Positions 18,092-26,264 of a stretch of DNA of 64,000 bases are shown here, in pieces (position 1 is the first letter of the stretch; each line of letters starts with the position of its first letter). Where the stretch lies: contig NZ_CP009248.1 of NCBI RefSeq assembly GCF_001941505.1, positions 2,170,001 to 2,234,000 of the forward strand. The letters are read 5' to 3'. The notes beneath the pieces are model-generated. The model was not told where the DNA came from. It worked only from the letters and a program-made list of their open reading frames with translations, and did no database searches. Source of the DNA: Corynebacterium sphenisci DSM 44792. Lineage in GTDB: Bacteria > Actinomycetota > Actinomycetes > Mycobacteriales > Mycobacteriaceae. Position numbers and translations under genes: made by a program.

Positions 18092-18642
18092 CGGTGGTGC
18101 TCGGCGTCGGCAACCCGATCATGGGCGATGACGCCACCGGCCTGGCGCTGCTCGCCCGGGTGCGCGCCCGCTGGGCGGCGGGCGCGGACGCGCCGGCCGG
18201 GGCCGCCGGCGGGCTCATCCCGCTGTCCAGCGACCGGCGCGACGCCGCCCCCGCGGCGGCGGCGCTGGCTGAGGAGGAGATCCGCGGGGTGCGCTTCGTC
18301 GACGGCGGCACCGCCGGGATGGAGCTGCTGCCGGTGATCCAGGGCGCCCGGGATCTGCTGCTGCTGGATTCCCTGGCCGGCCCCGGCGCCCCCGGGGAGG
18401 TCGTCCGCCTCACCGGCGACCAGGTGCCCCGGCTGCTGCGGCAGAAGCTCTCCCCGCACCAGGTGGGGCTGCTGGACCTGCTCTCCGCGGCCCGGCTGCT
18501 CGGCCGGGAGCCGGGGCGGGTGGCCGTGGTCGGGGTGGTCGCCGCCTCCCCGGAGCTGGACCTGGAGCTCAGCGCCGAGGTGGCCGCGGCGCTGGAGCCG
18601 GCGGCCGCCGTGGCGACGGGGGTGCTCAGCTCGTGGACCTGA
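18088..18642 (+). CDS. hyaD: Hydrogenase maturation protease (HyaD/HupD, M52)
   Basis: A 184-residue endopeptidase that trims the large-subunit C terminus. The metal-binding pattern is readable: VLGVGNPIMGDDATG (residues 4-18), VDGGTAGMELLP (acidic residue near 72) and SPHQVGL (His near 123). Between the first helix and the second strand sits an extra Ala/Gly-rich segment of roughly 30 residues (about 30-62) not usual in the family. ATG 18088 overlaps the cytochrome stop. Its end overlaps the convergent second hypA by 17 bases. Confidence 0.88.
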   Translation: MTVVLGVGNPIMGDDATGLALLARVRARWAAGADAPAGAAGGLIPLSSDRRDAAPAAAALAEEEIRGVRFVDGGTAGMELLPVIQGARDLLLLDSLAGPGAPGEVVRLTGDQVPRLLRQKLSPHQVGLLDLLSAARLLGREPGRVAVVGVVAASPELDLELSAEVAAALEPAAAVATGVLSSWT

Positions 18643-18970
18643 TGTCGACCCAGGCGACCTCGAACTCCCGGCCGCGGCGCAGATCCGCGGTCGGGAACCC
18701 GCATACCGGGCAGGTCAGCGCGAAGTACTCGTCGATCTCGCGTTCCGCGGCGCAGGCCGGGCACCACACCGCGGCGCCGAGCTCCTCGACCACCAGCCGC
18801 GCCCCCGCGCAGCAGCCGCCGGCCGCGGCCAGCGGCCAGGCGGCGTGCAGCGCCTCGACGACCACCCCGGAGCGGGCGCCGACCCGCAGGCCCACCGCGG
18901 CGACCTCCCGGCCGCCGGCGGCCCCGGCGACGGCGCCGACGACGCCGGTGAGCAGACCCAGTTCATGCAC
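18626..18970 (-). CDS. HypA paralogue (second copy)
   Basis: A 114-residue HypA-like protein starting at GTG 18970, giving the expected N-terminal V/M-H-E nickel site (MHELGLLTGV). CPACAAEREID...TCPVCG supplies a zinc-finger pair, and the C-terminal GREFEVAWVDI matches the HypA end (RELEVESIDVE type). It is shorter in conserved positions than the copy at 13239 and encoded on the opposite strand, divergent from the HupK-like gene, so it may be a specialised Ni or Zn chaperone for the same hydrogenase. Redundancy with hypA cannot be judged from sequence. Confidence 0.75.
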   Translation of the reverse strand: MHELGLLTGVVGAVAGAAGGREVAAVGLRVGARSGVVVEALHAAWPLAAAGGCCAGARLVVEELGAAVWCPACAAEREIDEYFALTCPVCGFPTADLRRGREFEVAWVDIRSTS

Positions 18971-19033
18971 GACCCCACTATCCCACGCCCGCCCGGGCCG
19001 CCCCGGACCGGGCCGGGGCGCAGGAGGCCGCTG

Positions 19034-20122
19034 ATGCGCATCACCCTCGACGAGTTCCTCGACCCCTTCGAGGCCCGGGTGGTCGTCGACGCCGACGGGC
19101 CCCGCTTCGATCTCTCCGCGCTGCCCCGGCTGGAGCCGATGCTGCTCGGCCGGGAGGTCGCCGGGGTGCCGGACACGGTGAAGATGCTCTGCGGGATCTG
19201 CCCGGTGCCGCACCACCTCGCCGGGATGATGGCCCTGGAGGGCGCCGCGGCGGTGCCGCCGGCCGCCGGGCTGCTGCGCCGGCTGCTGGCCCATGCCGCG
19301 ACCCTGACCACCCTGGGCCCCCGGGTGGACCCGGCCGCCGCCCGCTTCGGCGCCGCGGTCCTGGCCGCCGCGGGCGCCCCCGGGCATTTCCCGGACGTGG
19401 CGCTGCCCGGCGGGGTGCGCCCGGTCGCCGATCCGGCGGCGCTGGCGGCGCTGCCGGCGGCCGCCCCTCAGCCGCCGCCGGCGCCGGCGGACGCCGGTTG
19501 GGCGGACGACTACCCCGGCGCGGACGCCGCCCTCGTCGACGCCGGGGGGTTCCTCGACCCGCTCGGCGACCACGTGTCCTTCGCCGGCCGGCCGGTGCCG
19601 GTGGCGGAGTTCCTCGCCGGACTGGTGGAGTCCCGGCCCGGGGCGCCCGCGCCGCGGCCGCTGTTCCGGGGCCGCGGCTACCGGGTGGGCCCGCTGGCCC
19701 GGCTGGGGCTGCCCACCCGGCACCGCGGGCCACTGCCGGCCGGTATCGGCCCGGCGGCGGCGCAGGCGGTCGCGGTGGCCGATGCGCTGGCCGCGGTGGC
19801 CGATCTGGCCGGCCCGGCGGCGGCGGCGCTGGCCGCCGCGGACCCGGCGGCGCTGCGCGCCGAGCCCGCGGAGCCGGCCGGGGCGGTGGTGGACGGGCCG
19901 CGGGGGCTGCTCGTGCACGAGTACGCCGCGGACGCCGCCGGCCGGCTCACCGCCGCGCGGATCCTCACGCCCACCGCGCAGAACGAGCCCTGGCTGGCCG
20001 GGATGCTCGCCGCGATGGACCCGGAGCAGGCGATCCGGGCCGCGGATCCCTGCCTGCCGTGCACCTCGGCGCCGGCCGGGGCGATGGGCGTCATCGTCGA
20101 CCATGCCGAAGAGGAGGACTGA
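19034..20122 (+). CDS. Large-subunit-like scaffold protein, HupK/HoxV type
   Basis: A 362-residue protein resembling a shrunken hydrogenase large subunit. Both Cys pairs survive: LCGICPVPHH (Cys53, Cys56, His60) and DPCLPC (Cys340, Cys343). The motif CxxH needed for processing is replaced by CTSAPAG, and much of the central large-subunit sequence is missing or Ala/Gly-rich. HupK/HoxV proteins have this size and pattern and serve as intermediate scaffolds for Fe(CN)2CO assembly in proteobacterial uptake hydrogenases. AGGAGG lies 6 bases before the ATG. A HypC paralogue starts 3 bases after its stop, mirroring the HupK-HupF/HoxV-HoxL partnership. A degenerate second hydrogenase is the alternative. 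Confidence 0.72.
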   Translation: MRITLDEFLDPFEARVVVDADGPRFDLSALPRLEPMLLGREVAGVPDTVKMLCGICPVPHHLAGMMALEGAAAVPPAAGLLRRLLAHAATLTTLGPRVDPAAARFGAAVLAAAGAPGHFPDVALPGGVRPVADPAALAALPAAAPQPPPAPADAGWADDYPGADAALVDAGGFLDPLGDHVSFAGRPVPVAEFLAGLVESRPGAPAPRPLFRGRGYRVGPLARLGLPTRHRGPLPAGIGPAAAQAVAVADALAAVADLAGPAAAALAAADPAALRAEPAEPAGAVVDGPRGLLVHEYAADAAGRLTAARILTPTAQNEPWLAGMLAAMDPEQAIRAADPCLPCTSAPAGAMGVIVDHAEEED

Positions 20123-20125
20123 CCC

Positions 20126-20347
20126 ATGTGCCTGGGCGTGCCGGCCCGCGTGCTGGAGCTCACCGGGGGCCCGATGCCGATGGCCCGCGCCGATTTCGCC
20201 GGGGAGCACCGGGAGATCTGCGTGGCCTATCTGCCGGAGGTCGCCGTCGGCGATCACGTGATCGCGCAGAACGGGTTCGCGGTGCACATCGTCGACCCGG
20301 AGGAGGCGGCCGCCTCCCTGGCGGCGCTGCGCGATCTGCTCGGCTGA
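20126..20347 (+). CDS. HypC paralogue (HupF/HoxL-like)
   Basis: A 73-residue protein beginning MCLGVPARVLEL, the HypC/HupF signature with Cys2, and ending in the VDPEEAAASLAAL helix typical of the family. A GGAGG site precedes the ATG. Placement directly after the HupK-like gene suggests it is its dedicated partner, as HupF/HoxL are for HupK/HoxV, while the 8412 copy works with HypD. It lacks the long C-terminal tail of the first HypC. Confidence 0.85.
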   Translation: MCLGVPARVLELTGGPMPMARADFAGEHREICVAYLPEVAVGDHVIAQNGFAVHIVDPEEAAASLAALRDLLG

Positions 20348-20524
20348 GGCCGTGGCCGCGGCGGCGACGCCGGGGGCCCGGGGGTGGTCGGGGGCGGCAC
20401 CATAGGCGATTTGCTATGCAAGCGCTAACAGTTTTGGGTTACCCTCATCTCCGAGCAGCGGCACCACCGCCCCGATCCCGGGGGCACCGGCGGTCCGCGA
20501 CCGAATCCCCGAGGAACGCAACGC

Positions 20525-21601
20525 ATGTCATTGAAGAAGAAGCTCCCCGCCACCGGGCTGGCCCTCGCCGGCCTCGCCGGCGCACTCGTCGGCTGCGGGT
20601 CCGACTCCGGCTCCGCCGACACCGCCGGGGACGCCTCCGGCACCTCCGCCGCCGACTCCCCGGACGACGCCCTGGTCATCTACTCGGGCCGCTCCGAGGA
20701 CCTGGTCGCCCCGCTGATCGAGAAATTCACCGAGGGCGTCGACTATGACGTGGACGTGCGCTACGGCAAATCCGCGGAGCAGGCGCAGCTGCTGCTCACC
20801 GAGGGCGAGGACACCCCGGCGGACGTGTTCTTCTCCCAGGAGTCCGGGGCCCTCGGCCTGGTCTCCGAGCAGGGCATGCTCGCCCCGCTGTCCGATGCGG
20901 TCCTGGAGCGGGTGCCGGCCGGCTTCGCCGCCGGCGACGGCACCTGGGTGGGCGTCACCGGCCGCGCCCGGGTCGTCGCCTACGACCGGGACACCGTCGA
21001 CGCCGCCGAGGCCCCGGACACCGCCGCGGCCATGGTGGACCCGAAGTGGAAGGGCCGGATCGGGGTCGCCCCCGGCAACGCCAGCTTCATCGCCTTCGTC
21101 TCCGCCATGCGCGACGCCCTCGGCGACGAGGCCACCGCCGACTGGCTGGACAAGCTGGTCGCCAATGAGCCGGTCATCTACGAGAAGAACTCGCACATCC
21201 TCGAGGGCGTGGACACCGGCGAGGTCGCCATCGGCCTGATCAACCACTACTACTGGTTCCGCGAGGCCGCCGAGCGCGGCGGCGAGAACATGCGCGCCCA
21301 GCTGAAGTACGGCGCCCCCGGCGATCTCGCCGCCCTGGTCAACGCCACCGGCGTGGGCGTGCTCACCGGCGCCGGCGAGGATGAGCGGGCCATGGAGTTC
21401 GTGGACTTCCTGCTCTCCGATGCGGCGCAGACCTGGTTCACCGAAACCACCTTCGAGTTCCCCCTCATCGACGGGATCGCCTCCCCCGAGGGCGTGCCCG
21501 CGATGGATTCGATGACCGTGCCGGATGTGGACCTGGCCAAGCTCGGCGATGTCGCGGGCACCACCGCGCTCATCGACGCCTCGGGCCTGACCTCCATGTG
21601 A
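20525..21601 (+). CDS. fbpA: Ferric iron ABC transporter substrate-binding lipoprotein
   Basis: A 358-residue lipoprotein: Lys-rich N terminus, hydrophobic helix and lipobox ending at Cys24 (GALVGCGSD). The mature part is an FbpA/FutA-type periplasmic-binding fold; LINHYYWF (Tyr242/Tyr243) holds the Tyr pair that coordinates Fe(III), and VRYGKSAEQAQLL near residue 80 is also conserved. It is exported and membrane-tethered. The permease GTG overlaps the stop (GTGA). The 176-base upstream gap is AT-richer and holds a TACCCT -10 candidate near 20440. Confidence 0.9.
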   Translation: MSLKKKLPATGLALAGLAGALVGCGSDSGSADTAGDASGTSAADSPDDALVIYSGRSEDLVAPLIEKFTEGVDYDVDVRYGKSAEQAQLLLTEGEDTPADVFFSQESGALGLVSEQGMLAPLSDAVLERVPAGFAAGDGTWVGVTGRARVVAYDRDTVDAAEAPDTAAAMVDPKWKGRIGVAPGNASFIAFVSAMRDALGDEATADWLDKLVANEPVIYEKNSHILEGVDTGEVAIGLINHYYWFREAAERGGENMRAQLKYGAPGDLAALVNATGVGVLTGAGEDERAMEFVDFLLSDAAQTWFTETTFEFPLIDGIASPEGVPAMDSMTVPDVDLAKLGDVAGTTALIDASGLTSM

Positions 21602-23118
21602 GCGGGGCGCGCACCGGGGCCCGCGGGGGCCCCTCCCCCCTCCTGATCGCCGCCGCGGCCCTGGCCGTGGCGGCGGTCGCCGTACCCCTGGTCTTCCTCC
21701 TCGGGGAGGCCGCCACCGCGCCGGCGGCGCGGATGGCCGCCGCCGCGGCGCGCCCCGGCACCCGCTCCGCGGCGGTGACCACCGCCGCCCTGGTCGCCGG
21801 CTGCGTCCTCGGCTCCCTGGCGGTGGGCGTGCCCACCGCGGTGGCGCTGACCCGGCTGGATCTGCCGGCCCACCGGGCCTGCCGGGTCGCCGCGGCCCTG
21901 CCCCTGGCGGTGCCCTCCTACGTCGCCGCGCTGGCCTGGGCGAACCTGGTGCCGCTGCGCGGCTACTGGGCCTCGGTGCTGGTGCTCACCCTGGTCACCG
22001 CCCCCTACGTCACCCTGCCCACCGCGGCGGCGCTGCGCCGGGCGGACACCCGCGGCGAGGAGGTCGCGCGCACCCTGGGCCGCGGCCCGGTGCGCGCCTT
22101 CCTCACCATGACCGGCCCGCAGATCGCGCCGGCGGCGGCCTCCGGGGCCCTGCTGGTGGCGCTCTACGCCATCTCCGAGTACGGCGTGGTCGCGATCATG
22201 CGGCTGCGCACCCTCACCCCCGCGGTGCAGGCCGCCTTCGCCGGCGGCTTCAACCGGGAGCTGGCCATGCTGCTGTCGGTGCTGCTGGTGGCGATGGCGA
22301 TGGCGGTGGTCGCGGTGGAGCGGGCGGTGCGCCGCCCGGTGGCCGCGCAGCGCGTCGCCGCCCCGGCCCCGGCCACCGCCCGGCGCGGCCGCTGGGCCGC
22401 CCTGGCGGCCCTGGCCGCCGTGTTCGCCGCGGCGGTGGGGGTGCCGGTGGGCCTGCTCCTCGCCCGGGCGGGCCGCTCCGTCGCCGGTGGCGCGGTGGAC
22501 TGGCCGCGGCTGGCCGCCGCGGCCCGGGTCACCGTGGGCCTGGGCCTGGGCGGGGCGGCGGTGGCGATCGCGCTGGCGCTGCCGGTGGCGATGCTCGCCG
22601 CCCGGTACCGCGGGCCGGTGGCCTCCGGCCTGGAGACCGCCATGTACCTCGCCCACGGCCTGCCCGGGATCGTGCTGGGCCTGTCCATGGTCTACCTCGC
22701 GCTGGCCCTCGCCCCGGGGCTCTACCAGAGCCTGGGGCTGCTGGTCCTCGCCTACGGGATCCTCTTCGCGCCGAAGGCGCTGGGCTCGGCGCGGGCGGCC
22801 CTGGCGCAGGTGCCGCCCGCCCTGGAGGACGCCGCGCGCACCCTGGGCCGCTCCCCGGCGGGCACCTGGGTGGCGGTCACCGCCCGGCTGGCCTGGCCGG
22901 GCATCGCCGCCGGGGCGCTGCTGGTCGCGCTGACCGTGATGAAGGAGCTGCCCGCCACCCTGATGCTGCGGCCCACCGGGACCGACACCCTGGCCACCCG
23001 GCTGTGGCAGCTCACCGACGTGGTGGCCTTCGGCGAGGCCGCCCCCTACGGCCTGGCCCTGGTGGCCGTGGCCACGGTGCCGGCGCTGCTGCTGGCCCGG
23101 GACGGGGGCCGGCGATGA
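21598..23118 (+). CDS. fbpB: Ferric iron ABC transporter permease (fused FbpB type)
   Basis: A 506-residue permease with about 12 hydrophobic segments arranged as two BPD_transp_1 halves, the fused architecture of FbpB. Two EAA-like loops are visible: DTRGEEVARTLGRGPVRAF (about residues 142-160) and ALEDAARTLGRSPAGTW (about 408-424). GTG at 21598 overlaps the fbpA stop, and its own stop overlaps the ATPase ATG, so fbpABC is one coupled operon. Confidence 0.92.
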   Translation: MSGARTGARGGPSPLLIAAAALAVAAVAVPLVFLLGEAATAPAARMAAAAARPGTRSAAVTTAALVAGCVLGSLAVGVPTAVALTRLDLPAHRACRVAAALPLAVPSYVAALAWANLVPLRGYWASVLVLTLVTAPYVTLPTAAALRRADTRGEEVARTLGRGPVRAFLTMTGPQIAPAAASGALLVALYAISEYGVVAIMRLRTLTPAVQAAFAGGFNRELAMLLSVLLVAMAMAVVAVERAVRRPVAAQRVAAPAPATARRGRWAALAALAAVFAAAVGVPVGLLLARAGRSVAGGAVDWPRLAAAARVTVGLGLGGAAVAIALALPVAMLAARYRGPVASGLETAMYLAHGLPGIVLGLSMVYLALALAPGLYQSLGLLVLAYGILFAPKALGSARAALAQVPPALEDAARTLGRSPAGTWVAVTARLAWPGIAAGALLVALTVMKELPATLMLRPTGTDTLATRLWQLTDVVAFGEAAPYGLALVAVATVPALLLARDGGRR

Positions 23119-24155
23119 GCGGCGCGGGCGGCCGGCTGGCGATCACCGGGCTGCGCGCCGGCTACCCCCGGGCCGCCGAGGTGCTCACCGGGGTGGAGCT
23201 CACCGTGCCCGCCGGCGGCCTGGTGGCGGTGCTGGGGCCCTCCGGCTGCGGCAAGACCACCCTGCTGCGGGTGCTCGCCGGGCTGCTGCCGGCCGCCGCC
23301 GGGCGGATCCGGCTCGGCGACCGGGTGCTCGCCGAGGGCCCCCGGGGGCTGCCCCCGGAGCGCCGCCGGGTGGGCCTGGTGCCGCAGGACGCGGCCCTGT
23401 TCCCGCATCTCGACGTGGCCGGCAACGTCGGCTTCGGGCTGCCCCGGCGGGCCCGGCGCGGGCCCCGGGTCGGCGAATTGCTGGATCTCGCCGGGATCGC
23501 CGACCTCGCCGGGCGGATGCCCGCGGAGCTCTCCGGCGGCCAGGCCGCCCGGGTCGCGCTGGCCCGGGCGCTGGCCCCGGCCCCGGGGCTGGTGCTGCTC
23601 GACGAGCCCTACGCCGCCCTGGACGCGGCGCTGCGCGCCCGGCTGCGCGCCGATGTCGCCGCCATCCTCGCCGCCGCCGGCACCACCGCCATGCTGGTCA
23701 CCCACGATCAGGACGAGGCGCTGTCCATGGCGGACCTGGTGGCGGTGCTCGACGGCGGCCGGGTGCTGCAGTGCGCCGCCCCGGAGGAGCTCTACGCCCG
23801 CCCGGCGACGCGCTGGGTGGCCGGGTTCGTCGGCGACTGCGCCACCCTGCCGGCGACCGACCTCGGCGGCGGCCGGCGCGGCTGCGCCCTCGGCGAGGTC
23901 CGGATCGGATCCGTCGCCGGCGCACCCGGGGCCACCGGGTATGTGGTGGTCCGCCCGGAGCAGGTGCGCCTCGGCCGGGGCGGGGTGCCCGCCCGGGTCA
24001 CCGATCTGACCTACGTGGGCCACGCCACCACCTACGGGCTGGCCCTGCCGGACGGCACCCGGATCACCGCGCGCGCCGCCGGCCCGCCGCGGCACGCCCC
24101 CGGCGCGGAGGTCACCGCGGCGGCCGCGGGGCCGCTGCACCTGCTCGCCGGGTAG
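23115..24155 (+). CDS. fbpC: Ferric iron ABC transporter ATPase
   Basis: A 346-residue ABC ATPase with a C-terminal TOBE-like domain, the FbpC layout. Walker A is GPSGCGKTT (about residues 40-48), the signature is LSGGQAARVALARAL, Walker B LVLLDEPY and the switch His in VTHDQDEA. ATG 23115 makes an ATGA overlap with fbpB; longer upstream starts would run deep inside the permease gene. The stop is followed by about 80 bases before another binding-protein gene. Confidence 0.93.
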   Translation: MSGAGGRLAITGLRAGYPRAAEVLTGVELTVPAGGLVAVLGPSGCGKTTLLRVLAGLLPAAAGRIRLGDRVLAEGPRGLPPERRRVGLVPQDAALFPHLDVAGNVGFGLPRRARRGPRVGELLDLAGIADLAGRMPAELSGGQAARVALARALAPAPGLVLLDEPYAALDAALRARLRADVAAILAAAGTTAMLVTHDQDEALSMADLVAVLDGGRVLQCAAPEELYARPATRWVAGFVGDCATLPATDLGGGRRGCALGEVRIGSVAGAPGATGYVVVRPEQVRLGRGGVPARVTDLTYVGHATTYGLALPDGTRITARAAGPPRHAPGAEVTAAAAGPLHLLAG

Positions 24156-24236
24156 CCGCGCCGCACCGGGCGGGCCGCCGGGCTGGACTACCCTCGGCGG
24201 TGATCGCATCCGCCACCGCACCCCGGGAGGATCCCC

Positions 24237-25286
24237 ATGCCCCCGCCCCGCCGCACCGGGCCCGCCCGCGCCGGCGCCGCCGCCCTGGCGGTGGCGCTGC
24301 TGGCCGGCTGCGCCCCCGTGGACCCGGACGCCGGCGCCGCGCCCGCCGGGGCGGACCCGGAGGCGCTGGTGGTCTACTCCGGCCGGCCCGCCGAACTGGT
24401 CGAGCCCCTGGTGCGGGACTGGTCGGCGGAATCCGGCACCCCGGTGCGGGTGCGCTACGGCGATTCCGGGGAGCTGGCCCAGCTGCTCATCGCCGAGGGG
24501 GCGGACACCCCGGCCGGGGTGTACCTGGCCGCCGGCACCGGCTCCCCGGCGCTGCTGGACGCCCGGGGACTGCTGGCCACCCTGCCCGGTGACGCCGCCG
24601 CCGCGGTGCCCGCCGGCTTCGCCGCCGCGGACGGGTCCTGGGCGGGCCTGGCCACCCGCACCCGGGGCTTCGCCTACGACCCGGGGCGGGTCACCGCCGG
24701 GGAGCTGCCGGGCACCCTCGCCGGGGCGACCGGGCCGCGCTGGCGGGGCCGGGTGGGCATCGCCCCCGGGGACCCGTCCTTCATCGCCATGGTGGCGGCG
24801 CTGCGCGCCCGGGAGGGCGAGGCGGCGACCGCCCGCCGGCTGGCCCGGCTCGCCGCGGCCGACCCGGTGCGCTACCCCAGCGAGGCGGCGGTGGTGGCGG
24901 CGGTGGCCGCCGGGGAGGTGTCCCTCGGCCTGGTCGACGACGCCGCCGCCCGGGCGCGCCCCGGCCGGGGCGGGGTGGGCTGGGCGCCCGGGGAACCCGG
25001 GGACCCGGCCGGGTTCATCGACGCCACCGCGGTGGCGGTGCCCGCCCCGGCCGCCGCCGACGACCGCGCCGCGGCCCTGGTCGCCCACCTGCTCGGCGCC
25101 GCCGCCCAGGAGCGGCTGGCCGCCGCGCACGAAACCCCGCTGTCCGGGGGCTCCCGGGGCGCCCGGCCGCCGGCCGGGGCCGCCGCCCCGGGCGCCGGCC
25201 GGGCCGAGGCCGGGGAGCTCGGCGAGGCGATGATCCTGATCGCCGAGGCGGGCCTGGCCGACCCGGTCGGCGGGGACGGCCGCTGA
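24237..25286 (+). CDS. FbpA-like lipoprotein lacking the iron-binding tyrosines
   Basis: A 349-residue paralogue of the 20525 protein: lipobox at Cys25 (ALLAGCAPV), LVVYSGRPAEL, VRYGDSGELAQLL (Tyr74) and WRGRVGIAPGDPSFIA align with it throughout. Where the first copy has LINHYYWF, this one reads GLVDDAAARARPG (about residues 231-243), so both Fe-coordinating tyrosines are gone, and the following 30 residues are Gly/Pro-rich. It may bind another ligand, bind weakly, or be decaying. It shares the strand with fbpABC but has its own 81-base leader. Confidence 0.8.
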   Translation: MPPPRRTGPARAGAAALAVALLAGCAPVDPDAGAAPAGADPEALVVYSGRPAELVEPLVRDWSAESGTPVRVRYGDSGELAQLLIAEGADTPAGVYLAAGTGSPALLDARGLLATLPGDAAAAVPAGFAAADGSWAGLATRTRGFAYDPGRVTAGELPGTLAGATGPRWRGRVGIAPGDPSFIAMVAALRAREGEAATARRLARLAAADPVRYPSEAAVVAAVAAGEVSLGLVDDAAARARPGRGGVGWAPGEPGDPAGFIDATAVAVPAPAAADDRAAALVAHLLGAAAQERLAAAHETPLSGGSRGARPPAGAAAPGAGRAEAGELGEAMILIAEAGLADPVGGDGR

Positions 25287-25320
25287 GGCCGCTCCCCCGG
25301 CGCCGGGGGCGGGCATGCGG

Positions 25321-25357
25321 CACCGCCCCCGCCCGGGGCTCCCGGGTGGGGGCGGTG
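25321..25357. terminator. Bidirectional hairpin between convergent iron genes
   Basis: CACCGCCCCC pairs with GGGGGCGGTG, enclosing an inner CCCGGG-GCT-CCCGGG stem. It lies between the convergent stops of the FbpA paralogue and the P19-like gene. Confidence 0.6.
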
Positions 25358-25397
25358 GCGTCGACCGCCGCGGGGTGCGCGGCAGCCGGGGAGGGGG

Positions 25398-26264
25398 CTA
25401 GCCCATCTGCAGCGGCTCGACGGCCTCCGCGGCCTCCATGTTCTCCTGGGCGGTCTCGTCCTCGAACATGGTCTTCGGGTACTCGGCGCACTCGTCGCTG
25501 GGCTCCATCGGGTTCTCGACGGTGTTCGCGGCGATCGCGTCCAGGTTCTCCTGCTCGATCGTCCAGTCCATCTCGGCGCTGAGCGGGCCGAACCACCCGT
25601 CGGCGGGGACGCCGGTGATGTAGTCGGAGTGGATGTCGTAGTTCTTCGGCGGCAGGATCGTGATCTTCAGCTTGTAGTCGCCCGGCTCGGTGACGGTGTC
25701 CTTGGCCAGGTTCGTGCCGTAGTGCGAGCCGTCGATGGCGTTCATCGGCATCATCATGCCCTTGTCGATCTCGTTGCCCTCGGCATCGGCGAGGCGGTAC
25801 AGGATCGTCAGGTTGGCGGGGGTCTCGTCGACCGAGTAGCCCCAGTTGGTGGCGTAGGCGTTGGCCTTCAGGTCCAGCTCGATGTGCATCTGCGAATCGG
25901 CGTAGTCCAGCATCTTCATGTCGGAGTTGGGGTTCTCCGCCATCTGGCCGGGCTGGAAGTACATCACCGCGGCGTCGAAGAGGCCGAAGGAGGCGGTCGG
26001 GCCCTCCTGCTCCTGCAGGCCGCACTCGTCGGGCCGGGCGTTGACGGCCACGGCGTCCTCGGCGGCGGCGTCGTCCCCGGCGTCCTCGCCCTCGGCATCG
26101 TCGCCGGAGACGGCGTCGGTGGCGTCGGCGACCGCGGAGCCCGCGGCGTCGGTGGCGTCGCCGACGGCGTCGGCGGCGTCGTTGGTGGAGCAGGCGGTCA
26201 TGCCCGCGACGAGGAAGAGGCCGGCCGTGGCGGCGGTGAGGATGCGGCTATTGGTGTGCTTCAT
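25398..26264 (-). CDS. P19/Tp34-family iron-binding lipoprotein
   Basis: A 288-residue exported lipoprotein: signal with lipobox GMTACSTN (Cys near residue 25), an Ala/Asp/Glu-rich linker to about residue 75, then a Tpd/P19-type immunoglobulin-like domain. Support for the domain includes the conserved Met/His positions (DMKMLDYADSQMHIELD, GMMMPMN, DGSHYG) that bind metal in P19 proteins. Its ATG at 26264 overlaps the FTR1 permease stop by 17 bases and has an AGGAG site, so the two form a coupled ferrous/ferric uptake pair like FtrA-FtrC or EfeO-EfeU. No EfeB peroxidase gene is adjacent. Confidence 0.82.
   Translation of the reverse strand: MKHTNSRILTAATAGLFLVAGMTACSTNDAADAVGDATDAAGSAVADATDAVSGDDAEGEDAGDDAAAEDAVAVNARPDECGLQEQEGPTASFGLFDAAVMYFQPGQMAENPNSDMKMLDYADSQMHIELDLKANAYATNWGYSVDETPANLTILYRLADAEGNEIDKGMMMPMNAIDGSHYGTNLAKDTVTEPGDYKLKITILPPKNYDIHSDYITGVPADGWFGPLSAEMDWTIEQENLDAIAANTVENPMEPSDECAEYPKTMFEDETAQENMEAAEAVEPLQMG

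Noticed and set aside
20348..20524. A DtxR box upstream of fbpA
   Set aside because: The stretch around TTTTGGGTTACCCTCA is suggestive, but the symmetry is too poor to call; only a -10 candidate is retained.
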